Part shown: positions 6,611 through 12,823 of the stretch, piece after piece
How the letters are laid out: every line of letters starts with the position of its first letter
How positions within the stretch are numbered: the first letter of the stretch is position 1
DNA from: Proteobacteria bacterium UBA6920
GTDB taxonomy: Bacteria; Pseudomonadota; Gammaproteobacteria; SG8-11
Reading direction: 5' to 3'
Assembly (NCBI GenBank): GCA_002448875.1
Contig: DKAS01000016.1
Location: 2,892 to 15,714, forward strand
DNA length: 12,823 nucleotides
The notes under the pieces: model-generated
Told to the model about the DNA's origin: nothing
The model's database searches: none
The model's input: only the letters and a program-made list of their open reading frames with translations
Program-made: the position numbers and the translations under genes

Positions 6611-7560
6611 CAGCGCGACGCCAGGCCGGCGGCGAAGCGCTGGCTGTCACGCACCAGGTCGCTGACCGCGGCCGCTTCCGGCGTGCGGCCGCCGTATATC
6701 AAGCCATCGACGGCGCGCAACAGCCGGCGGAACTCAACCTGCTCCGCGCCGAGCGCCGCTTCCAGCGTTGCCTGCAACTCCCGGTTGGTGAGGCTGCTGT
6801 CGGTCGGCAACAGCTGGTGCGCCGTCAGTATTTGTAACAGCTTGTGATAGCAGGCGAGCAAGCTATCCGCCGGCGGCAGGGTCTGCATCGCGTCCCAGGT
6901 GAGGCTGACGGCATGCGCCGGCATTCGTGTCGCATCCTGCCCACCGGTGGTGACCCGCCGCCGGCGGCCGCGCCAACCGCCGGCGGCGCGGAATTCCGTG
7001 ACTACCACCGCCAGCAGCAACAGTCCCAGGAGCAGTACGAGTGCGTAATACAAAGCTTCTGTCAGCCAGGGCGGAACGGACATCTGCTCCAGCCATTGAC
7101 GCAGCCAGTCCGGCGGCTGGGCGGCGCCATTGTCGAATTTTTCCGCCAGCCAGTCGAGGAAACGCCGTAACCCGCCGAGATCGGTCTGTGGCTCCGGACG
7201 CAGGGTGGTCTGCAGAATCTGCGGCAGGGCGGCGCGATCGAAACTCGGAGACGCGTTTACCGGCGTACGCAGGATGGTGTCGATGTGGCGCAGGTCCAGC
7301 ATTTGATTGAAATCGATGTCCGTGCCCGGCGCCTGTTGCAGCTCGCCGAAGTCGCGCCGGGTCAGCAAGCGCGCCAGTGCTGGACAGTGCTGACGCAGGC
7401 TGAAATCGAATTCCCGTTCGTTCTGATAGCGCTGGCGGGCGAGATTGATGCAGCGATCCAGCTCCCGGGACAGCGGCGCATCGAAAGCGGAGGTGCCTGC
7501 GCCGGCCACCGGTGCGGCGCTCACGCACAGCAGCAGTGACCACGTCGCACATAGTTTCAT
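6610..7560 (-). CDS. DUF4129 domain protein with signal peptide
   Basis: A 316-aa protein with an N-terminal signal peptide (1-20, cut near VAGAG), a periplasmic region of about 145 residues with two Cys (38 and 59) that could form a disulfide, one membrane helix (about 168-188), a basic stop-transfer segment GRRRR, and a cytosolic C-terminal DUF4129 domain (about 230-310) with LTNREL (257-262) and IYGG (288-291). The same C-terminal domain occurs at the end of transglutaminase-like membrane proteins (TgpA type), but no transglutaminase core is present here. It sits in the usual place between a membrane-protein gene and DUF4350 in MoxR clusters. The gap to the upstream gene is 8 nt, with no strong ribosome-binding site. 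Function unknown; topology suggests it relays between periplasm and the cytosolic MoxR/DUF58 pair, which is inference. Confidence 0.85.
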   Translation of the reverse strand: MKLCATWSLLLCVSAAPVAGAGTSAFDAPLSRELDRCINLARQRYQNEREFDFSLRQHCPALARLLTRRDFGELQQAPGTDIDFNQMLDLRHIDTILRTPVNASPSFDRAALPQILQTTLRPEPQTDLGGLRRFLDWLAEKFDNGAAQPPDWLRQWLEQMSVPPWLTEALYYALVLLLGLLLLAVVVTEFRAAGGWRGRRRRVTTGGQDATRMPAHAVSLTWDAMQTLPPADSLLACYHKLLQILTAHQLLPTDSSLTNRELQATLEAALGAEQVEFRRLLRAVDGLIYGGRTPEAAAVSDLVRDSQRFAAGLASR

Positions 7561-7568
7561 GGCCGGCG

Positions 7569-8390
7569 CTATTGCCCGTCGCCGGCATTGATCCGCGCAC
7601 GCAAATCTCCACCTTCCTTGCGCAGCTTCAGGTCATGGTAGAGTACGATCATGAAGGCGGAGAACATGGGAACCATGAAGATTTCGATAATGTACTGGGA
7701 CAATTGCAACAGTAGGAAAAACATCGACGCTTTGCCTTCCCCAGCCGCGGCAGCTCCCAGGGCGGCGGCACCTCCGGTAATGGCTCCCGTCCCGCCGAAT
7801 AAAGCAATCGCCACCAATACCGGCACCGACAGAACGGCCAAGGAACGCCACCAGTTGCCGGTCACCAGTTTGTGACTCTTGTTGAGGCTGTCGATGATAC
7901 CGCGTCGGTCCATGACATAGGCCGGTGTGTACAAGACCAGGGAAATCATCAAATACACCCCGGGAATGATCAGTAGAATGAAACCGATAGACACCGCCAG
8001 ACTGTATAACACGCTGGCGAGCAGCAAGGGCAACAGGGCCTTGGTACCAGCGGTCACGGCGGCGGCGAACGTCAGGGTGCGGCCGAGGGCGACGGCCACC
8101 AGCCGGTAGTAGATCGCGGTGTAGAAAGCGAAGGCAAAAATCATGGCGATGCTGGTGGCGGTGCCTACAACCGCCATCATTCGGATCAGGTGCGAGGCGT
8201 CGGGCGGCAGCTGAGTGGCAGTTATCTGCAGATAGCCGTCGAGACCGACGAGGGCGATGACAATTACCAGGGGAACGACTACTGCCAGGAAGGACAGCGG
8301 CAGGGTCTGCAGGAAAGTGCTGGTGTACAGTTTGAAGCCGCTGTCCAGTACCTTGCCTATGGATTGCGGTTGCTTGGCGAGCAGTGCCAT
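7569..8390 (-). CDS. Polytopic inner-membrane protein, function unknown
   Basis: A 273-aa protein with about six hydrophobic segments (roughly 31-50, 72-98, 118-133, 135-157, 183-210 and 222-250) and short charged ends. GFILLIIPGVYLMISLVLY (136-154), followed by a DSLNKSHKLVTGNWW stretch (167-181), resembles the pattern of YciC/UPF0259 and the membrane domain of glycerophosphoryl diester phosphodiesterases: IPG in a helix, then a helix ending in a GNWWR-like turn. No catalytic residues are evident. A Gly/Ala-rich loop (199-217) is unusual. GGGAGG lies 4 nt before ATG 8390, giving this gene a good ribosome-binding site and making it the likely first gene of the leftward DUF4129-DUF4350-MoxR-DUF58 operon. 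It probably supplies a membrane component of that system, but this rests on position alone. Confidence 0.82.
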   Translation of the reverse strand: MALLAKQPQSIGKVLDSGFKLYTSTFLQTLPLSFLAVVVPLVIVIALVGLDGYLQITATQLPPDASHLIRMMAVVGTATSIAMIFAFAFYTAIYYRLVAVALGRTLTFAAAVTAGTKALLPLLLASVLYSLAVSIGFILLIIPGVYLMISLVLYTPAYVMDRRGIIDSLNKSHKLVTGNWWRSLAVLSVPVLVAIALFGGTGAITGGAAALGAAAAGEGKASMFFLLLQLSQYIIEIFMVPMFSAFMIVLYHDLKLRKEGGDLRARINAGDGQ

Positions 8391-8418
8391 GGGGCCTCCC
8401 GGTCAGGGTATTTAGCTG

Positions 8419-8462
8419 AGTATAGATGCAGCAGTATAGCCGACGTCAAGACGGCCAGTAAA
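8419..8462 (-). promoter_or_regulatory. Candidate overlapping promoters of the MoxR-cluster operon
   Basis: Two TATACT boxes (5/6 match to the -10 consensus) lie on the minus strand at 8438-8433 and 8424-8419. The upstream box pairs with TTTACT at 8462-8457 (18-bp spacer). The downstream box pairs with TTGACG at 8449-8444 (19-bp spacer, slightly long). The nearer start would give a leader of about 20 nt before ATG 8390. This 91-bp gap is the only sizeable break between 12823 and 2977 apart from the 81 bp before the C13 gene. It also contains a CCCGGG-T6 sequence (minus strand) just after the C13 stop, too short to count as a proper terminator. Confidence 0.45.
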
Positions 8463-8481
8463 AAACCCGGGGCGACGGCTA

Positions 8482-9837
8482 TCAGCTGCCGTTTTCACGG
8501 TCAAATTGCCGCAGTTTTTCCTCGATGGCGGCGCCGACGCTTAGCTGCGGGTTGGAAGGATGGACGTGCTCCCGGCGCTCCCGCTCGCCGATGGCGGTGA
8601 TGGCATTGCGCAGGGCGGCAATGAATTGCTGGTTCTGCGTCAGTTGTTCCTCCAGGACCGCCTTGCCGAAATAAGTGAAATCATCGATGCTGCCGCAGCC
8701 GAACGAGGTGTTGTCGGCGTCGGCGGCGGTCAGGATCAGGGTGGAATCGTCAGCCAGCGGCGCGATAAACCCGCCGGAGTAACAGGCGGAGATCAGCAGG
8801 ACCCGCCATTTGATGCCGGCATCGTCCAGTGCCGCGCGCAGCGCTTGTGGCGTGACCTGGTTCAGAGTCAGCGGCCAGAAGTTTACCGCCAGCTCGTGCT
8901 GTTCCGAACCGTGACTGGTAAGGTAGAGAAACAGGATGTCTTCCTGCGGATTCATCGCCCGCGCCACATCGTGCAACACCCGATCCAGGTTGGAGAAGCT
9001 GGCGATGGGCAGACGGCCGACGGTAGTGGCGTTGTTAACCAGGCTGACGGAACGGCCGCCGGTATGAAAACGGTTGTCGAACAGACGGCGGGCGAAGTTT
9101 ACTTCCTTCATGAACACATCCTGGGCCGCGTCGCCGGCAAAACCGACGAAGTAAGCGTCGGTGAGCCGCGGCCGGCCGGGCAGCAACCCGTCTTCCACCT
9201 CGTTCATGAGGTAGGGCTGGCTGTAGTAGACCGCTTCCTGATTGATGTCGCCGGCCGGTGCATTGTCCGCGGCAAAGTCGTCGACATACCAGAAAGCGCC
9301 GCTGGGCAGCAGATTGGGCGGTGCCAGCAGCAAGGCCAGGTAGAGCAGCGCCAGGGCGGCCGCCTGCAATCCGCCATGCCAGCCGTGGAAGGCGAAAACA
9401 ATGACGCTGGCGATCCACAGCAGGTAGGGGACGAGAATCAGGTTGTCCTCGATGTTCCACCAGCTCAGGTCGAATTCCGGCACCAGCAGGTTGCCGACGG
9501 CGCTGAACACTGCGGACAGGCTGAGCAGCATGACGCTGCTGCCGACTATGCTGCGGACATTGCCGCTGTTTCTGCCGGCGATATAGCTCAGGCCGACGCT
9601 GCCGAGAAACAGGGTGGCAATGGCGTTGAAGGCGTAGGGGTTGAATTGTCCAGCGGCGCCGTAGCGCAGGTAGTCGCTGACCAGGATAATGAGCAGATTG
9701 CAGATCAGCAGGGCGGCGATCTGGTCGGCGGCGGGGCGGAACTGGCCGATGGCGTTTTTACGCAGGCAGGCCAGCAGCAGGCCGGCGCGTAGATTGTTCC
9801 ACAGATCCTGCAGCAGGGTAAGCGCGGCGGCGTTCAT
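8482..9837 (-). CDS. Membrane-anchored C13 (legumain-like) family cysteine peptidase
   Basis: A 451-aa protein with two parts. Residues 1-175 carry about five membrane helices (roughly 36-56, 67-86, 97-118, 132-152, 157-173). Residues about 225-450 form a clan CD caspase-like fold of peptidase family C13. The catalytic pair is visible: His309 in LYLTSHG (304-310), preceded by hydrophobic strand ILFLY, and Cys352 in LLISACYSGG (347-356). A third conserved block, LTAADADNTSFGC (369-381), fits the substrate-pocket strand. Family members cleave after Asn or Asp (legumain) or act as transamidases (GPI8); bacterial substrates are largely unknown. With a basic N-terminus inside and five helices, the enzyme domain would face the periplasm, which is inference. 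ATG 9837 lacks a clear ribosome-binding site and overlaps a possible small ORF stop. It ends the leftward RND pump unit. Confidence 0.9.
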   Translation of the reverse strand: MNAAALTLLQDLWNNLRAGLLLACLRKNAIGQFRPAADQIAALLICNLLIILVSDYLRYGAAGQFNPYAFNAIATLFLGSVGLSYIAGRNSGNVRSIVGSSVMLLSLSAVFSAVGNLLVPEFDLSWWNIEDNLILVPYLLWIASVIVFAFHGWHGGLQAAALALLYLALLLAPPNLLPSGAFWYVDDFAADNAPAGDINQEAVYYSQPYLMNEVEDGLLPGRPRLTDAYFVGFAGDAAQDVFMKEVNFARRLFDNRFHTGGRSVSLVNNATTVGRLPIASFSNLDRVLHDVARAMNPQEDILFLYLTSHGSEQHELAVNFWPLTLNQVTPQALRAALDDAGIKWRVLLISACYSGGFIAPLADDSTLILTAADADNTSFGCGSIDDFTYFGKAVLEEQLTQNQQFIAALRNAITAIGERERREHVHPSNPQLSVGAAIEEKLRQFDRENGS

Positions 9838-9902
9838 AAGCAGCTCAGCGGCGGTGCCGCGGTCAGGCGTTGGAGCCGGATGAGAATGGGTTGCGGTGAC
9901 AT
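9834..9902 (-). CDS. Possible 22-aa leader ORF coupled to the C13 gene
   Basis: ATG at 9902-9900, with AAGG 6 nt upstream, opens a 22-codon frame (MSPQPILIRL to a C-terminal LSCL). Its TGA overlaps the C13 ATG in an ATGA quartet. It fills the gap left between the 134-aa gene and the C13 gene, whose own ribosome-binding site is poor, so it could serve for translational coupling. The chance of such a short frame arising randomly is high, and I assign no function. Confidence 0.25.
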   Translation of the reverse strand: MSPQPILIRLQRLTAAPPLSCL

Positions 9903-9918
9903 GGTTGGCCTTTGCGCT

Positions 9919-10323
9919 TCAGGCAGCGAGCAGCAGATCGCAATTGAACAGCCATTGCACGCCTTCGATCAGACCGATGACCAGGCCGGTCATGGCGGCC
10001 AGCCAGGTATCCAGTAATACCTCCCGCGTCAGGGAGAATTCCTCGCCGATGAACCAGCCGCTCAGCGGCAGCCGGCGGTCGGAAAAGACCCGCTGCGCGG
10101 CAAAGCCCAGGTGCGGCAGCGCCAGCGCCAGGGCGACGGCCAGGGTAACGTCCTGGGCGCTGTCCAGCAGTGTCATCAGGCGCGCGCATGCCTGATAGGG
10201 GTCGACGGCGCTCAGCCGGGTAAGCTCCGGCCGTTGCGCCAGCAGAAACCAGGCGCTGAGCAGCAGCGGCGTGGCGAACATCGCCGCAATCACCAGGCGC
10301 GTATAACTAACGTTGCGGCGCAT
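9919..10323 (-). CDS. Small membrane protein of unknown function
   Basis: A 134-aa protein with three predicted membrane helices (about 9-28, 57-75, 104-126), a basic N-terminus (MRRN) and a charged middle loop. I recognise no family. Coding character is supported by clustered hydrophobic segments separated by polar loops, which the competing frames lack. Its ATG (10323) lies inside the end of the RND permease gene, a 17-nt overlap, and no strong Shine-Dalgarno is visible, so translation probably depends on the pump gene. The C13 gene follows after 81 nt. It might be an accessory subunit of the pump or a partner of the peptidase; position is the only argument. An alternative internal start at Met15 would still keep most of helix 1. 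Confidence 0.65.
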   Translation of the reverse strand: MRRNVSYTRLVIAAMFATPLLLSAWFLLAQRPELTRLSAVDPYQACARLMTLLDSAQDVTLAVALALALPHLGFAAQRVFSDRRLPLSGWFIGEEFSLTREVLLDTWLAAMTGLVIGLIEGVQWLFNCDLLLAA

Positions 10324-12823
10324 TGCCGCGCCCGCTGTCCAGAGGGGGGCGGCCGAACACGCGCCGCCCGCGGTTGATCACGTCGTAGATAACCGCCAGG
10401 GTGGCGGGAATGGTGATCAGGGTCACGGTGGTGGCGAATACCAGACCCCAGGACAGAGCCAGCGCCATTGGCGCCACGAACGGATCGTTGCCGCCCCAGC
10501 CATAGGCGGTGGGCAGCAGACCGAATACGGTGGTGGCGGCGGTCAACAGCACCGCCCGCAGCCGGCGTCGGCCAGCTTCGATGATGGCGGTGATGCGGTC
10601 CATGCCGTCGGCTACGGCACGCTGGATGAACACCAGCAGCACCAGGGAGCTGTTGACCACCACGCCGGTAAGGGCGACCATGCCGAGCATGGACATGAAC
10701 GACAGCGGCATGGGCTTCCAGAACATGTCGTGCAGATAGAAGCTGACGATGATACCAATGGCGCCAAACGGGATGGCGATCATGACGACCAGCGGATAGC
10801 CCATGCTGTTGAACTGAATGGCGAGAATGAAGAAGATTGCCACCAGGGCGAACAGGAAGGCCACCACCAGGCTGACAAAGGACTCCTTGTTCTTTTCCTC
10901 TTCGCCGCCGTAGTTGATGTCGACGCTGCCCTTGAGTGTGCCCAGCCACGCATCTTCGTGGTCGCGCACCTTGCGATTGAGTTCCAGGCTGCTGATCCGC
11001 TCCGGATCCACATCGGCGACGACGTTGACGATGCGGATGCCGTCCTTGTGGCGGATGGTGGTCAGCCCCGGTTTCGATTCCAGCCTGGCGATTTTGTACA
11101 ACGGCACCAGGCCGTCACGGTTGTTGGGGATCAGGATCTGGCGAAACTGTTCCAGGTCGTTGCCGGCCCGTTCCGGATAGCGGATGGTGACATCGATTTC
11201 TTCGGTGCCGTGCCGCACGTTGGAGACGATCAGGCCGCCGGAAGCAGCGCGAATGTGTCTGGCGGCGGTGGCCAGGTCAATGCCGGCATAGGTGGCCAGT
11301 TTGCGGTCCAGGGTGACGTGCAGTTCATCGTCGCCGCGCTTCAGGCCGCTGTCGATGGTGGTGATGCCCTTGATGGTGTGTAGATAGTCCATCAATTGCC
11401 TGGCGGCCTGTTCACTGTCCTTGTCGCGGGATGCGGAGATTTCGGCCTCCAGGGCGCGACCCACCGGCGGTCCCGGCCGCAACTCGGTAAAGGAAATTTC
11501 CAGTTTGGGGAACAGCGGTGGAATGTCTTTGGCCAGCTGGTGCATTTCCTTCAGCGCGTCATGCTCGGGGCGGCCCACCGCCGGCGTATAAATGGCGCGC
11601 AGCTGGCCATAGCGTGAACCGCGCTGCGTCAGGGGGTCGCCTTCGTCCTGGGAGATGTCGCCGGCCTTGAGCACTGTCTCCTCCAGATACTTGGTATTGG
11701 AGCGGGCGCGGATTTCCTTGTCGATCTGCTGCAGGTAAGCATACATCTGCTGCAGGCTGGTGCCCGGCGGGGCGGTGACGCGGGCAATGTATTCCTCGAC
11801 GCCGGCCGGCGGAAACAACTGGAACGACAGGCTCTTGGCCAGCACCAGGGCGCCGATCAACCCGGCATAGGACAGCAGCACCGTCAGCCAGCGGAAGCGT
11901 ACCGCCAGGGTCAGCACCGCGGTATAAAACTTGTCCAGCGCCAGCAGCCAGGCCCGTTCCGGCGGATGCTTGTTGGGGTTGGTCACCGAGGCCACGTGAC
12001 TGGGCAGAATGAGCAGCGATTCCAGCCAGGACAGCAACAGCAGGGTGATGACGACGATGGGGATGGCGACGATGAATTTGCCGATGATGCCTGACATGAA
12101 CATCATCGGGATGAAAGCGGCCACCGTGGTCATGATGGTGGCGGTCACGGGCCCGACCAGTTCCACCGTGCCCACCACCGCCGCTTCCCGCGGCGCCATG
12201 CCCTGTTCCATGTGATAGGTGATGTTCTCGCCGATGATGATGGCATCGTCCACCAGCATGCCCAGCACCATGATGAACGCGAACATGGAAATCATGTTGA
12301 GCGTGATGCCGAAGAGATAGATGGTGTACAGACCGGACAGGAAGATGATGGGCAGTCCCCAGGCGGTCGACACGGCCACAGACGGACGCAGGAACAACAG
12401 CAACGTGGCGAGCACCATGACCAGTCCGACCATGGCGTTATTGGTCAGCACACCCAGGCGCAGGCGCGCGAACCGCGAGAAATCCTGAAACGTGCTGACC
12501 GTCACATCTTCACCATAACGGGTCTTGATGGTGGCGAGATAGTCGTTAACCCGGTCGACCGTATTAATTATGTCGGCCTCGGTCTGCTTGAGCAGCAACA
12601 GTGCCACGCCCGGTTCACCTGAAACCTCATAGATGACCCGCGGCTTCTCGAGTGACTCGGTGACGTCCGCCACGTCCCCGAGACGTACTCCTTGACCGAG
12701 CTCGTTGGCCCGCAACACGATCCCGGCCGCGTCGCGCGCGCCGCGGAATTCGCCGGCGATCCGCACCTGTTTCTGCCCTTCTGCGGTGACAAGATCACCG
12801 CCCGGGGCGTTCACGTTCCAGCG
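10307..12823 (-). CDS. RND family efflux permease (N-terminal part outside window)
   Basis: An inner-membrane resistance-nodulation-division transporter of the HAE1/AcrB type. 838 residues are visible; the frame continues through the right edge (Arg-Trp-Asn precede the GTG at 12814), so that codon is internal, and roughly 200 N-terminal residues are missing compared with the usual 1,020-1,050. Numbering from that valine: a periplasmic porter segment (1-115), the first helix block (about 120-280) with the proton-relay pair in MVLGMLVDDAIII (182-194, Asp189/Asp190), helix near 310-327, the second porter half (about 335-640), and the last helices (about 645-815) with RLRAVLLTAATTVFGLLP (751-768). 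The helix equivalent to AcrB TM10 reads ALTGVVVN, without the Lys940 of AcrB. No membrane-fusion or outer-membrane partner is in the window; they may lie upstream. First visible gene of the unit that includes the 134-aa and C13 genes. Confidence 0.95.
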   Translation of the reverse strand, partial: RWNVNAPGGDLVTAEGQKQVRIAGEFRGARDAAGIVLRANELGQGVRLGDVADVTESLEKPRVIYEVSGEPGVALLLLKQTEADIINTVDRVNDYLATIKTRYGEDVTVSTFQDFSRFARLRLGVLTNNAMVGLVMVLATLLLFLRPSVAVSTAWGLPIIFLSGLYTIYLFGITLNMISMFAFIMVLGMLVDDAIIIGENITYHMEQGMAPREAAVVGTVELVGPVTATIMTTVAAFIPMMFMSGIIGKFIVAIPIVVITLLLLSWLESLLILPSHVASVTNPNKHPPERAWLLALDKFYTAVLTLAVRFRWLTVLLSYAGLIGALVLAKSLSFQLFPPAGVEEYIARVTAPPGTSLQQMYAYLQQIDKEIRARSNTKYLEETVLKAGDISQDEGDPLTQRGSRYGQLRAIYTPAVGRPEHDALKEMHQLAKDIPPLFPKLEISFTELRPGPPVGRALEAEISASRDKDSEQAARQLMDYLHTIKGITTIDSGLKRGDDELHVTLDRKLATYAGIDLATAARHIRAASGGLIVSNVRHGTEEIDVTIRYPERAGNDLEQFRQILIPNNRDGLVPLYKIARLESKPGLTTIRHKDGIRIVNVVADVDPERISSLELNRKVRDHEDAWLGTLKGSVDINYGGEEEKNKESFVSLVVAFLFALVAIFFILAIQFNSMGYPLVVMIAIPFGAIGIIVSFYLHDMFWKPMPLSFMSMLGMVALTGVVVNSSLVLLVFIQRAVADGMDRITAIIEAGRRRLRAVLLTAATTVFGLLPTAYGWGGNDPFVAPMALALSWGLVFATTVTLITIPATLAVIYDVINRGRRVFGRPPLDSGRGNAPQR

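Noticed and set aside
8457..8484. Rho-independent terminator after the C13 gene
   Set aside because: There is a T6 run after CCCGGG, but no adequate stem-loop directly precedes it.
8560..9792. 410-codon plus-strand open frame opposite the C13 gene
   Set aside because: Composition (Gln/Gly/Val-rich, no domain pattern) is that of an antisense shadow in GC-rich DNA. The minus strand encodes a protein with catalytic motifs and membrane helices.
10313..11383. 356-codon plus-strand frame opposite the RND gene
   Set aside because: Asp/His/Gly/Gln-rich shadow of the permease codons.

Overview
The window (12,823 bp, GC-rich, tightly packed, gene families mostly seen in Gram-negative bacteria) looks like chromosomal DNA of a gammaproteobacterium. 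RND pumps, a MoxR/DUF58 cluster and a membrane-bound C13 peptidase all fit that, but no marker gene fixes the genus. Nothing indicates a plasmid, phage, transposase, CRISPR array, tRNA or rRNA.

Layout. (1) 1-566, minus: the start of a secreted protein of unknown function, running off the left edge. (2) 567-954: a divergent control region with a sigma70-like promoter for the leftward gene and several short palindromes in front of the rightward pair. (3) 955-2683, plus: two overlapping membrane-protein genes, an RDD-family protein and a SpoIIM/DUF95-family protein. (4) 2684-2976: a convergent intergenic gap holding a 139-bp imperfect palindrome. (5) 8390 down to 2977, minus: a compact five-gene operon encoding a polytopic membrane protein, a DUF4129 protein, a DUF4350 protein, a MoxR-type AAA+ ATPase and a DUF58 (VWA-like) protein. 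Gaps are -4 to 10 nt, and the only visible promoter candidates lie at 8419-8462. (6) 12823 down to 8482, minus: a second unit with an RND efflux permease (5' end outside the window), a 134-aa membrane protein whose start overlaps the pump gene, a possible 22-aa leader ORF, and a five-helix membrane protein with a C13 (legumain-like) cysteine peptidase domain.

How the genes may work together. RDD, SpoIIM/DUF95, DUF4129, DUF4350, MoxR and DUF58 genes are recurrent neighbours in Gram-negative genomes. Here they form two convergent transcription units. From the predicted topologies I infer an envelope-associated machine: the cytosolic MoxR ring and the DUF58 protein would act on a set of inner-membrane proteins with periplasmic domains, in a chaperone or assembly role whose client is unknown. 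The pump/134-aa/C13 unit is transcriptionally separate. It pairs an export permease with a membrane-anchored protease or transamidase, and is the least familiar arrangement in the window.
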